The translations under genes were made by a program, and so were the position numbers. Shown in pieces: positions 44,061-55,491 of a stretch of 64,000 bases of DNA. The stretch spans positions 187,802,813 through 187,866,812 of the forward strand of contig OX336397.1 in the NCBI GenBank assembly GCA_946902985.2. The letters are read 5' to 3'. The notes below the pieces were generated by a model, which had not been told where the DNA came from, did not search any database, and saw only the letters and a program-made list of their open reading frames with translations. The number at the start of each line of letters is the position of its first letter. Within the stretch, counting starts at the first letter, position 1. Origin of the DNA: Meconema thalassinum (taxonomy: Eukaryota; Arthropoda; Insecta; Orthoptera; Tettigoniidae).

Positions 44061-45440
44061 AATATTAAGTGCTTATGATAGCATGTTTTGTGAAGGTTAC
44101 AGTGTTGATATTCACTATCTCTTCATATAATAAGTAGCATCTATCTCAGAATTTTTTCAACCATCAAGGATATGACTCATTCTGAATTTGAAGAGTAGCT
44201 AACTACCACCTTACAGTACATGTTACTAGTAAAGGAAGCACACCAGTGAGCTTTGTAATGCAATTAGCTGCAATTTCAATACTACAGTAATAGAATGAGA
44301 CCTATTTTTACTACAAATATTGCACATGGTGGCAGTAATTGGCGCTGGCTTTATTAAATTCTGAGGGTTTTTGATTTTGAGAATTGCGATTAAGGGAGAA
44401 TTAGAGATGATGGCTTAACTTCCGGAGGGAACAAGGCAAATTAATTTGTTTACAACGAAGAATAAAGTTTTTAACACCTGCAGGTCATGCAAAGTGAGAA
44501 TAACTAGCACCTAATGTCACCAACCGTCGGCCAATTACAAACTCTGTGGAAAATAACAGGATAGGTGTGGCGGAGGGGGGTGCAACGGCGTTTTCTATGG
44601 CAGAAATCCCACCATTAGAGCCTGAGTATTACGTTGATTGAATGTTTAGGGTAGCACGTTTAACAAGAGTTGGTCTCAATTATGTTCTAAGATTAAGGAA
44701 TAACGACATTTGTTTTCTTTACAGCTAAAGAAAAATATAATTACATTTGTTGGCAGAAAAATTAACAATTCATTTACAAGGTAAGTTATAAAGTGGGAGA
44801 TAAAAATGATAACGGATGAATTAAAATAAGAGACATGAAAATTGAGTAAAGGGACATTCAATGCAAACATTTGTACAAATCACTAGAACAAAGCATATTT
44901 GAATATAAATAAATATAATTATTTTCTGATAAACAAATCTTCTAGTCAGCACTGGTGTGTATTAATATCTGTCCAACCTAATGTTTTAATCTCAGGTCCT
45001 TATCATTGATTGGAGAGGAAATCTGTAATGTGAGAGAGCGGTAGACTGAGTGATGTTAGACAGCACATTATTGAAGACAAAAATCAAAGCTTGTTGACCT
45101 CGATGCTAATTAAAATAAAACAAAGGTGTGGAAAATGTGCGATGATACTTGAGTTGATATTGGCAATACAGTGTTCATGTCTCGAAAACATTTCTAATAT
45201 TGCAATATTGGATTTTGTTCCCCATCTTCAGATGTTAGTAGTTACCGCTGTAAAATGAAACCTTTCATTAGTGCAACAACTGATCCAGTAAAATGACTGA
45301 ATACCTGGCCAGTAAACGACTGCACAGTCATCGTGCGTCAACATTTTATAATTTAATGTAAACATTGGACATATTCTGCAACAATGTGCTTCGATGTACA
45401 GCTAATTCCGCTTCTTCCAGAATCATCGATATAAAGCGCT
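44061..45440. other. No recognisable gene
   Basis: AT-rich, with only short incidental frames on both strands. Confidence 0.45.
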
Positions 45441-45461
45441 TACAATTCCTGGCAAGTAAGG

Positions 45462-45920
45462 TTGTGTTGTGTATGTATTGTTAAGATTTATGGGAATAAT
45501 CCAAACTATTATTTATGGACAGAAGATCAAGCCGGAAGCGGCTTTATCGATGTTTCTTCTGCTCTGTTACAGCATCATGTAGCCCTGCAACTAACTGAAA
45601 ATGTTTCAAGTATTAGATTGTTCTTTGATGGGTGCCGAATAAATGCTGTTATGCGTACGCTTATGCATTTTTAGTAGAAAGAAATTCTTAAGTGAACACG
45701 TTTCACATAATGTTCCCCGTACAAACCACAGTATTTAACCAGCTGATCGGATGTTTGGTCAGGTTTACAAGCCACTAATGAAACAACCAACCATTATTCA
45801 TAAAGCCGACTACATTGATGTTCATAAATCAGCGGGAGTAGTTAAAATGCTTTGCGAAGACTGGAAACTGTATGACACCATAGCCTTTCTTCGAAAGAAC
45901 AAGGCTGCTTCCAGCGTCTA
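45462..45920 (+). pseudogene. Transposase relic related to the 2.8-kb element
   Basis: The first part reads YYLWTEDQAGSGFIDVSSAL and VSSIRLFFDGCRINAV, matching the SYVWSKDQ...NQVSSALYH and VRLVADGYGEKNKN blocks of the element at 36721-39522. The second part (45735-45920) reads PADRMFGQVYKPLMKQ and ADYIDVHKSAGVVK, the expected GHxFxPxDRxFG continuation. No inverted repeats are visible nearby. Confidence 0.6.
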
Positions 45921-46194
45921 GTATTTCAGACTGCAAAATAATTCTAATAAAAAGAAAAGAAGAAAGTAGGTTAAATCAACGCCACCTAGAAATAAGGCCT
46001 CCGCACTCTCTGACAATAGCTTCCTTGCTTGACCAAAAGTAGCGATAGTAGCGAGGTGAACCTTCAATAGTCTTTGCATTTCATCGCTGAAATTACTTGA
46101 ATCAATTTAGAAAGTGTGTTGCGAACGTTTTGTGAAAGTTTTATTTTATTTTATCTGGATATTTGCATTATTTATTTAATTAGTTTTTTAGGGT

Positions 46195-46610
46195 ATGGAT
46201 TTTAGTGACAGGAGTGTCCGAGGACATGTTCATCTCGCCAGAGGCTGGAGGTGCTTCAAGTGGACACCCATGGGGTGAGCTACAAGTTCCGTTGACTTTC
46301 AAGTAGTTCCAACTTTTGCTATCAGATATCACCGATACCTAGTGGTGAAGGTTGGATCTTCGATAGAGAGTTTCAACGAAATCTAAGGGAGAAATTTAGC
46401 TTCACACAAGTTTAGATAGTGGAAGGATATTTTACATGCCATAAATCTATGGCATGGAATCGCTGGCTCTACATCCCCTCCAAAGGAAGGCATACTAAAG
46501 GATTTTAACGCTCTTAGAGAATCTGTCGACTTTGGCGGGGTTTGAACCCGTGATCCTGGACACAGCAAGTCAGCATCCAACCAACTACGTCACCGAAGCC
46601 GCATTATTAT
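46195..46610 (-). repeat. tRNA-derived SINE, copy 9 (reverse, long)
   Basis: On the minus strand the head has an A-box-like TGACGTAGTTGGTTGG and a near-perfect B box GGGTTCAAACCCC (+ strand near 46541). The 3' end has the CACCCCATGGGTGTCCACTTG ... ACATGTCCTCGGACACTCC module, as in the SINEs at 17643 and 25735, with a different middle. It may be a separate subfamily sharing one tail. Confidence 0.75.
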
Positions 46611-46614
46611 TAAT

Positions 46615-46860
46615 CAGCAAAATGCCATATAGGCGCTGTGTGTAGAAGAAATTATCCAACGGGACCAAAAGTACACGTGTTTTCTTTTCCGAAAGAAGCA
46701 AGCTTGACAAAGAAGTGGATACAAACCATCCCAAGAGAAACATTAACAGTCAGTAAAACAACAAAAGAAGGTATACAGTATTTTTATTACATGGTGCACA
46801 TAACCTCAGATCGTCCAGTGAAAACATTTCAAATGCAATTAAGTAGTATAATATAAGTGA
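46615..46860 (+). pseudogene. THAP-type zinc-binding domain fragment
   Basis: After a frame slip near 46640 the sequence reads CRRNYPTGPKVHVFSFPKEA, then LTKKWIQTIPRETLTVSKTT. That matches the first half of a THAP domain (Cys-x-N..., HxFPK, a W in KKW). The second Cys/His pair is not seen, and the frame runs into unrelated sequence. THAP domains occur both in host DNA-binding proteins and in P-element-like transposases. Fragment only. Confidence 0.55.
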
Positions 46861-47109
46861 TTGCCTGTTTGGAATTACCTTATTTTGTATTATTTCCATT
46901 CTAGTGAGCAGTTGTTCTGCGATATAAACGTTGGGGGTTTCCCTCCTGAAAGTACCGTAGGCTAAGCGTATCAAATTAGGCTCAGTCAACAACAGTGAAG
47001 AAGACGAGAACCTACGGAAGGAATTTCTTAGCTGTAAATACCTTTTGTAATGATTAAAATTGGTCTGGAAATGATGTAGTTCACTCCTCCGCTGAACCCA
47101 CCCGCCATC
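46861..47109. other. Spacer before the BEL/Pao element
   Basis: No gene recognised. Ends in CCTTT (47110-47114), the left target duplication. Confidence 0.5.
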
Positions 47110-47114
47110 CCTTT

Positions 47115-47234
47115 TGTTCTAAGTTCCTTGACCAGACGGTGTTTGTCTTTTTTTTCGGTCTGTGTGTTATCCATGTAATGGCGCTTTGTCACGTTGCATT
47201 AAACTATTGAGTTTGACTAAGCGTTTTATTAACA
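47115..47234 (+). repeat. 5' LTR of BEL/Pao element 1
   Basis: 120 bp, TGTT...AACA ends, very short for this superfamily. It differs from the 3' LTR mainly in the T/C-rich tract (47145-47157 against 51706-51724). Confidence 0.88.
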
Positions 47235-47236
47235 GC

Positions 47237-47252
47237 TGGCGACCTTGACAAG
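47237..47252 (+). promoter_or_regulatory. Primer-binding site of BEL/Pao element 1
   Basis: TGGCGACCTTGACAAG, immediately after the LTR, starts with the TGG expected for pairing to a tRNA 3' CCA end. The tRNA identity was not determined. Confidence 0.6.
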
Positions 47253-48870
47253 AATAGGAAAAATGAAAAAATTAAAACGGGAACGAGGTTTAGTGCGACG
47301 TTTATACACGAAATCATTGAACGTGTTTAAACAGAAATTGGACGTAGATCCGCGCGTGCCAGACGACGTAGCAACTGCATTCAAAATTCTAGAGGACAAA
47401 GCAACGCGTCTCTTCATGATAGAAGACAATATACGGGATGTATGGTTTACGGCAGAAGATTTCGATGAACAAATTTGTGAAAAGGAGTACGAAGCCGCCG
47501 AAGCATATAAATAGGAATGGGTACTAGCCAAAACCAGGTATGAGAATGTACTTCTAGATCGAGGGAATGTCGTATCAGAAAGTGGAAGTGAAGCAAATTT
47601 CTCATCTTCGCATAAAAGGAACTTACGATTACCTAAATTGGAACTGAAGGCGTTTGATGGTAATGTGAGAAATTATTTAGGTTTCTGGGGACAGTTTCGC
47701 AAGATTAATGATGACGAAACAATTGCTGATGAGGACAAGTTCCAATACTTAATACAAACAACAGTGCCGGGATCCAGTGCTAGGGAACTTGTTGAGAGCT
47801 TTCCCCCTTCAGGTCCTAACTATAGTAAAGCCATCGAACAGCTGAAATCAAGGTTTGCTCGTGATGAACTACTAATAGAGATATACGTTCGCGAATTACT
47901 TGGTTTGGTGATGACACATGATGTTATATCTTGAGCAAAACTGTATGACAAATTAGAAACTAAACATAGAGCCTTAGAGACCCTAGGAGTAACGATGGAG
48001 AAGTATGCTGCCATGTTGTATCCGGTGGTTGAGTCAGCTTTACCTGACGATATCCTAAGAGCATGGGAAAGGGCACGTACGGTAAGTAGAGCTGAAATTC
48101 ATGATCCTAGTGACCGTCTAGCTAATCTGCTGGAGTTCTTGAAACTTGAGGTCGAAAGTGAAGAGCGCCTTCAGTTGGCTCGCAGTGGTATTTCTAGTAA
48201 TAGGGGTGTTGCTAGTGATAGTATTGACAATGGTAAAACAAGCAGATTACCTACTGCAGCGTGCATATATTCAGGGAGTTCTAAACAACAAAGCTCAGAT
48301 ACAAAATGTGTGTGGTGTGATAGAACTTCTCATGCGACTACAGAGTGCTTTAAAGGAAGAATGATGTCGTTGGATGAAAAAAAGAATTTGCTCAAGAAAA
48401 GGAATTGTTGCTTTGTATGTTTAAAAGCTGGTCACGGTGCTAAGATGTGCTGGAACTTCGTCAAATGTCTTGTCCGTTTTAGGCGCCATGTGACAGTTAT
48501 GTGTCCAGAATTACCCATCCAGAGTAAGAAAACTGAAAGTGTTGAAGTAGGCCTAAAGAGTGCGGAGTCACAAACTCTCTTATCACAGAAGTCAGGGTAC
48601 ACTCTTTTGCAAACAATAATGGTTAATATTGTCCATAATGGTAAGGTTAAACTAGTACGTGCACTTTATGACAGCGGTGCTCAAAGATCCTATATTTCTA
48701 CAGGTGTTGTGAGAGAACTAAATATAAAACCATCTGGGAAGGAAATGTTGAGCCACAGTCTTTTTGGGGGAGTTGAAACCAGTCAAAAGCAACACAGCCT
48801 CTATGACATTATTTTGAGAAGTGTAAATGGTGAATATCAAGGATCTATAAGTGTATTAGAACAGGGCTAA
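47245..48870 (+). pseudogene. BEL/Pao 1 Gag and protease region
   Basis: One reading frame interrupted by TAG (47512-47514), TGA (47932-47934) and finally TAA (48868-48870), with no frameshift among the pieces. Gag core: LPKLELKAFDGNVRNYLGFW (DUF1759-type region). Zinc-binding pieces: CVWCDRTSHATTEC and CCFVCLKAGHGAKMC (CCHC-like). Protease: VRALYDSGAQRSYIS, with catalytic Asp-Ser-Gly. The stops make it non-functional, but the shared frame means that decay has been mostly by point mutation. Confidence 0.82.
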
Positions 48871-50815
48871 ATTTGTGGTTATGTACCAAGAGTTGAAAGT
48901 CAAAACCTGTACCCCTAACTCAATGAGAAAAGAATAATTCTGTCTGACACATGGAGGAATCCACCTGATATAGGATTGCTGATAGGAGCAGACATTTCAG
49001 GATCATTCTTAACTGGTTCATGTGTACATTTGGATGATGCTGTGGTAGCAATAGAAACACGATTAGGTTGGAAGATTCAGGGCCCCAGAACGACTGCAAA
49101 TAATTCTCTAGCTGCCATAACCTACAATTGTAACTTGGATTTGTCAGATTTATGGAAGTTTGAGGTTATAGGTATTAATGAATCGGAGGCCGTGAAGAAG
49201 ACAGAAGATTTTAATACTGATACCCTTCAGTTTTTCAACTAAACTGTGAAGGTTAATGAAGAAAACAGATATGTGGTGTGCTTGCCGTGGAGGGAAGGTC
49301 ATCCGGAACTCCTGGATAACAAAGCTTTGGTAGAAAAGAGACTTATCGGAGTGACAAACTGCCTGCGTGCTTCTGGGAAATTAAAAGAATATCATGGAGT
49401 GTTTCATGACTGGCTCCAATCTGGCATCATAGAGATAGTTCCTGAAAATGAAGCTAGAGGGTACTATTGCCACATAGGGCTGTCATCAAGGCAACTAGTC
49501 AGACCACTAAAATACGCCCGGTTTTTGATGCTTCAGATAAGGACCACAAAGGAACATCATTGACTGTGTTTGTAAAGGTCCGAATCTAATCGAGTTGGTT
49601 CCAAAGCTACTGTTGCAATTCAGGAAATGGGCTATTGGTGTTACTGCTGACATCAAGAAGGCATTTTTACAAATAAGCTTATCATCGAGGGATAGTGATT
49701 TCCTGAAATTCCTGTGGAGGAGCAGTGCTGATGCACAAGAAATGATCACATTCAGACATCGACGTGTAGTATTTGGTGTGTCTTCGAGTCCTTTCTTGCT
49801 AGGAGCAACCATCACCCATCATCTAAATCAGGCTCCAGAAGACATGAGACAGACAGCAAATATTTTGAAGCAATCGTTCTATGTAGATAAGTGCATTACT
49901 AGCCTTGAAACTGAATAATCAGTTAAAAAATTTGTTCGGGAATCCACTCAGTTGATGGCATCCGGACAGTTTGAGCATAGAGGGTGGGCAACTGCTCCTT
50001 TGTTTGGCAATGTGGTTGATAAAGGCAAAGAAATTGTTCCAATTTTAGGTGTATCATGGGACATTGTAAATGATCTTTTGTTTTGTGTTGTCAGTGGACT
50101 TAAATTAACGGGAGAATCCATTACGAAGAGAGTTATGATGTCTATAACCCAGAGTATATTTGACCCCGTGGGTTATACCAGTCCCACTACACTCATTCCA
50201 AAACTACTCCTGCAACATACATGGAAATTGAGATGTGGTTGGGATGTTGAATTACCTGAAGAAATAACCCAGCAATTTTCTGCATGGTTAAAGCATTTGC
50301 ATCATTTGGGTAACTGCCAGATTCCCAGATGACTGTCTTTAGAACCCTTCATGAACTGTGAAAAGACTTTTCATGTGTTTTGCGATGCCAGTAAATTGTC
50401 ATTTGCCGCTTGTGTCTTCCTGCGGGCAGAGTTTGCTGGAAAGGTTTCAGTTCGCCTTTTGGCATGTAAAGCAAGAGTGGCACCCGTAAGACAATTGACA
50501 ATTCCTAGACTGGAGTTGCTAGCAGCAGTAATAGCATCTCGATTTGCCTACCATGTTAAGAAGAGTTTGGATCTTTCAGACAGTAAAACCTACTACTGGA
50601 GTGATTCAATGGTTGTGCTAGCATGGTTACAAAGGGAAGGAGATTGGAACACGTTCGTTGGCAACCGAGTACGAGAGATCAAGCTGCATAGCCATCCTAC
50701 TGACTGGCGTCATGTTCCCGGAATTTTGAACCCTGCAGACCTTCCCTCAAGAGGCTGTAATGCAAAGATATTGAAAGAAACCCAATGGTGGGAGGGGCCA
50801 CCGCGCCGTGGATAA
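48871..50815 (+). pseudogene. BEL/Pao 1 reverse transcriptase and RNase H region
   Basis: Begins with DUF1758-like DIGLLIGADISGSFL, then RYVVCLPWREGHPELLDN (the Pao 'LPW' motif). A frameshift falls near 49560. RT: VTADIKKAFLQISL (motif A) and VFGVSSSPFLLGATI (motif B). The expected YVDD reads SFYVDKC (second Asp lost) near 49885, and a TAA follows at 49915-49917. Another stop (TGA) falls near 50330. RNase H: HVFCDASKLSFAACVFL, TIPRLELLAAV, YYWSDSMVVLAWLQ and HVPGILNPADLPSRG, with its Asp-Glu-Asp set present. Confidence 0.82.
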
Positions 50816-51648
50816 GGAAAGAACAAAATGAATGGCCCAGGTCCAAAGAATCTCCACCAGAAGAAGAAGAAGTAAATGCTGAAAGGAAGAAAACTGTGGT
50901 GTCCAGTACATCTTGTGGAAGGACGAACTTCACTTCATGGCTCGCCTACTTTTCGAAGTACTCGAAGATTGTAAGACTGATAGGATGGATATTTCGATTT
51001 ATTGATGTGTGTCGCAAGAACAACACAAGACGTGGAGAACTGAGCTATGAAGAAACTCAGAGGGCAGAGAAGAAATTAATGAGATGCATACAAACTGATA
51101 GTTTTGATAAGAAAGAGGCAAGATTGATCAAAGAAATGCAGACCTTTGTTGACGAAGAGGGACTCTTACGAGTCAGAACGAAACTTCTATTAGGGGATAA
51201 ACATAACCATTTTAAATGTCCAATACTGTTGAAAGGCAAGCATGTGTTAGTGCAAAGATTGGTCTTTCAAAAGCACTGTCATTTACAACATGCAGGATTG
51301 CAAACACTGTTGTCAAATCTACGCGAGAAATACTGGATAACGGGTATAAGGAGACTAGCCAGGAAGGTGATCACCCAAGGTGTCACATGCAAAAAGCTTC
51401 GCGGAAAAGCAGTTGAAACTCCAATTGCTCCACTACCCAAAGATCGGATAAAATATGCGGCTGTATTTCAGGGAATTAGGAGACTAGCCAGGAAGGTGAT
51501 CACCCAATGCGTCACATGCAAAAAGCTTCACGGAAAAGCAGTTGAAACTCCAATTGCTCCACTACCCAGGGATCGGATTAAATATGCGGCTGTATTTCAG
51601 GTCACTGCCATAGACTTAATTTGTGATTGTGAGAAGGTTGCAATTTAA
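50816..51648 (+). pseudogene. BEL/Pao 1 integrase N-terminal zinc-binding region, with duplication
   Basis: Returns to the Gag frame. Contains RLVFQKHCHLQHAGLQTLLS and REKYWITGIRRLARKVITQ (HHCC zinc-binding region). A 43-codon block (IRRLARKVITQ...KYAAVFQ) is present twice in tandem, from about 51341 and 51470. Copy 1 has GVTC where copy 2 keeps the metal-binding CVTC. The frame then enters the integrase core (VTAIDLICD) and stops at TAA 51646-51648, 28 bp before the 3' LTR. The remaining core is deleted. Confidence 0.8.
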
Positions 51649-51676
51649 TTTGCCTGTAAATTGCAAGGTGGGAGTG

Positions 51677-51801
51677 TGTTATAAGTTCCTTGACCAGGTG
51701 GTGTTTGTTTGTCTTTCCCCCCCGGTCTGTGTGTTATCCATGTAATGGCGATTCGTCACGTTGCATTTATCTATTGAGTTTGACTAAGCGTTTTATTAAC
51801 A
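51677..51801 (+). repeat. 3' LTR of BEL/Pao element 1
   Basis: 125 bp, preceded by a purine-rich AAGGTGGGAG (polypurine tract candidate, 51665-51674) and followed by the CCTTT duplication. Confidence 0.88.
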
Positions 51802-51806
51802 CCTTT

Positions 51807-52079
51807 CAATATCACGACTTATCTAGTAAAATTCCAGCTTGGGAAGGTATGAACATCATTTGTATTATCATATATTATCTGGGAGGAAGGTCCCCGTCTC
51901 CTTCACTGTTTATGAGGTGTAGCGTATTTCATATTGGTATTTTTCTTATTCACATTAGAGTAAAACCACTGTACCAGTACACCTCTGTCTTTGTGCATAT
52001 TATTGTAGTTTACAGTACATACGCCTGTGATTAGTGCCTAGGGCCTACTTTAGAATGTATCCAACATAGGCTTATGGTA
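51807..52079. other. Spacer between the two BEL/Pao elements
   Basis: No recognised gene; a frame through it continues out of the LTR by chance. Confidence 0.45.
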
Positions 52080-52109
52080 GCCCTGCTTGCTGCATTTATT
52101 TATATAAGG

Positions 52110-52220
52110 TATTGATTGCCCAGATATCCAAAGATATGACATCACACAGAATGCTCAATGATTCCCGACTGTGCTACGGGCGCTGCCGTTCGTGTGCACT
52201 GGGTGAACCACCTTAGTACA
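52110..52220 (-). repeat. LTR-like segment, left (3' LTR of element 2)
   Basis: About 100 bp with clear similarity to 57680-57789. Begins TGTACTAAGGTGGTTC on the minus strand. Confidence 0.55.
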
Positions 52221-52392
52221 GAGTGCAGCACCGTACATGATGCCCATCTAATTTGTCATTCAAATTACAAGAAAGGTAGCAATACGTGGACATACTTCTC
52301 CAACACATGTCTTAAGTAAAATCAAAACAGAAAATGTACACAAACACATACGAGAAAACGAAGGTGAATCACATTACACTGGTAGTCCTTTA

Positions 52393-53273
52393 GATGAGCT
52401 CGTCAGGGAAAAGGCTGATCACTGGCCGTTTGTATGACCCTTTGCTCGTCCGCACAGTCACTACACGCACCAGGCCATCATTCTTCAATTATTTTGGTTA
52501 GCCATGTGTGTGCTTTGTTGTTGGGGGGTTGATTCTAGAGCCACTTGGAACCTTGCTGGAGCTGGCCCAAGTAGTCAGTTTACCAGCGTTTCAAGAAGGG
52601 TCGTCGGCACCGCTGGACCAGTTACCATCTTGACAGCCGTGATGATGGCTCTAAGAGACAATCTGGTTCATGGAAAGAGACTAAGGCTTCATCAGTCAAG
52701 ATATGACGAGGGATGAGGGGAAGCATATTCATGAGGACTGTTGGGTATCGGAACGATTGGTCTAGAATTTAAACATGCTTCAATTTGTGTGAGCAGTGTG
52801 GTTATTTCTTCAAAGGTTAGCACAGTGTTACCAGCAACCTTCTTCAGGTGGGTCTTCACTGATTTTATACCTGCTTCCCACAGACCGCCAAAGTGAGGGG
52901 AATGAGGAGGTATATGATGCCAACGAATTCCTTCTTCAGCTGTGAAGTTCAATACGTTCGTTTGATGGTCTTCTGTCCGGATGAAGCGTGACAATTCATC
53001 TAATTTCCTTCTTTCTCTGGTGAAGCACGTGCCATTGTCACTATACATGTGACTGCAGCGGCCACGCCTTGAAACGAACCTTCTTAAGGTGGCAATAAAA
53101 GCCTCCGTGGATAGATCGCTGACGGCCTCAATTTGTACTGCCTTGGTCGCCATGCACACAAACAATGCTATGTACCATTTCTTCTGTATTTTTCTTCGTG
53201 GGCTTGAATATTTCACATGCAGCGGACCTCCATAGTCCACACCACAATGAGAGAATGGCTTGCTAGGGATCAC
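52393..53273 (-). pseudogene. BEL/Pao 2 integrase core and Pol C-terminus
   Basis: The integrase core has its three acidic residues: CGVDYGGPLHV (Asp), MYSDNGTCF (Asp-Asn) and HFGGLWEAGIKS (Glu). KTHLKKVAG and EACLNSRPI follow. The open part ends at 52692; beyond a frame break the sequence VRVVTVRTSKGSYKRPVISL and a stop near 52393 mark the typical Pol C-terminus. A single TAG just upstream (near 53280) separates it from the zinc-binding part in the same frame. Confidence 0.82.
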
Positions 53274-53279
53274 TCTAGA

Positions 53280-53714
53280 CTAAAGCAATTGTCCCATGAG
53301 TTGACTGATGTCATTGGTCTTCGCTCGGAAGCATGTTACACAACTGCGGATCACATGCCTGATAGCAGATAGGCCATTGGTTAGCCACCACCGTTGCCGC
53401 AACGAGGCTAAGATAAGTTGGCTTCCTGCGTGCAAAAGTCGTATGTGTTCATTCCAAATAAGTGATTTTGTGACATGATGCTTAGGTGGCAGTATCAAAG
53501 GATGTGTTTGTTCTATTGTTGCTTCAGTCTTCTCTAGCCTGCCAGCCACCCTCACTAGGTTGTCACTATCTAGGAAGGGGTGCAGAGTGAGAAGTTTGCT
53601 CTGAAGTGGCACTGCGTTTCTTTGATGTAAATTATGTGTCTCCTGACTGTACGAGCAACGCTGAACGATGTGGATGATTGCTGTCAGACTATCGCGAAGT
53701 TTGGCAGTAGTCAA
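53280..53714 (-). pseudogene. BEL/Pao 2 integrase zinc-binding region
   Basis: Contains HPLILPPKHHVTKSLIWNEH, RLLHAGSQLILASLRQRWW and HVIRSCVTCFRAK, which together are the HHCC-type zinc-binding region plus the conserved 'LRQRWW' wording. Same frame as the integrase core. Confidence 0.8.
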
Positions 53715-54420
53715 AGGTCCATGCCGTCTTGCTGCAGCATCCTGCTTTAGTTTGTAAAAAATCTGAGAAAGTATGCAAATACTCTGTGTAGTTTAGTCCA
53801 GCTGGAGAACCGGATGAATAGGTTATCTGCGTCGTGATTACTCGCCACGAAACACAACATTACTCCTCGCTGATCAGGAATTTCGGTTGGTCCAGCAATG
53901 GTAAGTTCAGGCCAGGTTGAAGGATCCGTAGATAGCCAGACGGGCCCCGCCGAACATAATCGATTGCTTTGAAGTCGATGTGGCTCTGTTCGCCTGGAGA
54001 TAACATCTGTTGGATTGTCCTGTGATGAGGCATGGTTTCAATCTTGCTGAGTAGTCAGTTGGTGAATTTCCGACACCCTGTTGGCCACACGTGTTTTCCA
54101 GGCTGAGGAACTACCTGGCTAAAACAACACTGGAGTAATATCGTCGACATGAATGTAAATTAAGGGTCTTAATCACCATTTCCATTAGCCTGCTCAGAAG
54201 TAGTGCGCCATTCAACTCCAGTCATGGTAGCGACACTTGCTTCAAAGGGGCTACTCTAGATTTTGAGCAAAGTAAACGAACGGAAATTGTTCGATTGGAG
54301 TTGGTGCAACGTAGATAACCTCAGGCACCGTAGGCTCCTCCTGATACATCATAAAAAGCGTGAAGTTCAACATTGGCATTCATGCCGTCTGCCGTCACCT
54401 TCAGTGTACATGAATCTCAT
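53715..54420 (-). pseudogene. BEL/Pao 2 RNase H region, heavily degraded
   Basis: No long frame. A short IDYVRRGPSGYL piece near 53965 corresponds to the 'ADxxSRG...' end of the RNase H region. The catalytic part is not recognisable and is probably largely deleted. Confidence 0.5.
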
Positions 54421-55473
54421 TTAGTTTAAGGAGCTGCTGATGTATCTGCTTCCATTGTGTCTAAAGTTCTGAGGGCACCAATCCAGGAGTTGTTGCCAAA
54501 GCACATGTATAAACAACTTGCACTGAACAATTAAAGGCCCTATGATTCCCAAGGGATCATAAATGGACGCTACATTGACCAACACTGATCTCTTTGTCCA
54601 AGTCACATTTTTGTGGTTGAGGGCTCCCACGGTGAATTGAAATGATTCACAACTCGAATGCCATAACAGACCAAGAGTGTTTATGGCGCCATCTTCAAGA
54701 GGAAGACTGCACGTCACCTGGCTCTCGCGAAGTGTGGGTGGGATGGCCTCCAAAATATCAGGGTTGTTGGATCGCCATTTACGGATGGGGAATCCTCCGG
54801 TTTTCAGGAGCGATGAGAGGTCTTTGTATAAATGGATGGCTTCTTCAATTGTATCCGTCCCTGTCATAAGATCATCAACGTAGAAGTCTCTCTTGGAAAC
54901 TTTGGCTGCTGTAGGTTATATTTCTTGACCTTCGAGTGCCACCTGCAGTAAGCAATGGATAGCTCGATAAGGAGTCGCTGAAGTACCGTAGGTTACAGTA
55001 GTCAATCGGTACCAGTCCAGTTGTTGATTTGGAGAACTGCGCCACAAGATTCTCTGGACGTCTCGGTCTGCTTCATGAATCTGAATATGTCGGTACATCT
55101 TCTTGATATCTGATGTTAGCGCATACTTGTGTGTGTGGAAGCGATGAACGATCGAGAACAGATCCTGCTGAACAGTTGGCCCAACCAACATCACGTCATT
55201 CAGGGAGATCGACGAAGTAGTTCTAGCCGACGCATTGTAGACAACTCTGACCTTGGTAGTGCTTCTCGTGTCCTTGTTTACCGCGTGATGAGGCATGTAA
55301 TAAACAGGTTTCTGCTGGTCACTAAGATCGAAAAGTTCCATGTGACCTAGTTGTAAATATTCATCCATGAATTTGATATACTCATTCTTCAAGTCAGGTT
55401 GTCGATGCAATTTACTCTCCATCAAGCCAAAGCTCTTCCTGGCATTGTCAAACGAGTCATCAAGTAATCCCAC
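54421..55473 (-). pseudogene. BEL/Pao 2 reverse transcriptase
   Basis: RT motifs: VRVVYNASARTTSSISLNDV, ALTSDIKKMYRHIQI (motif A Asp), RLTTVTYGTSATPYRAI (motif B), then one in-frame TAA (near 54916) just before KRDFYVDDLMTGTDT (intact catalytic YVDD, near 54875). Downstream frame: GGFPIRKWRSN, INTLGLLWHSS and VASIYDPLGIIGPL, the conserved 'YDPLG' segment of Pao elements. One nonsense codon separates two otherwise continuous halves. Confidence 0.82.
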
Positions 55474-55491
55474 TCCTAGCCGTAGTGGTAG

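Larger units (their letters stand above)
47115..51801 (+). mobile_element. BEL/Pao LTR retrotransposon 1, complete with both LTRs
   Basis: LTRs 47115-47234 (120 bp) and 51677-51801 (125 bp) begin TGTT and end AACA and are clearly alike. The target duplication CCTTT flanks them (47110-47114 and 51802-51806). A primer-binding-site-like TGGCGACCTTGACAAG begins at 47237, two bases after the 5' LTR. Interior order: Gag, zinc knuckles, aspartic protease, RT, RNase H, start of integrase. The integrase core is missing. Six in-frame stops and two frameshifts break the polyprotein. Confidence 0.88.
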
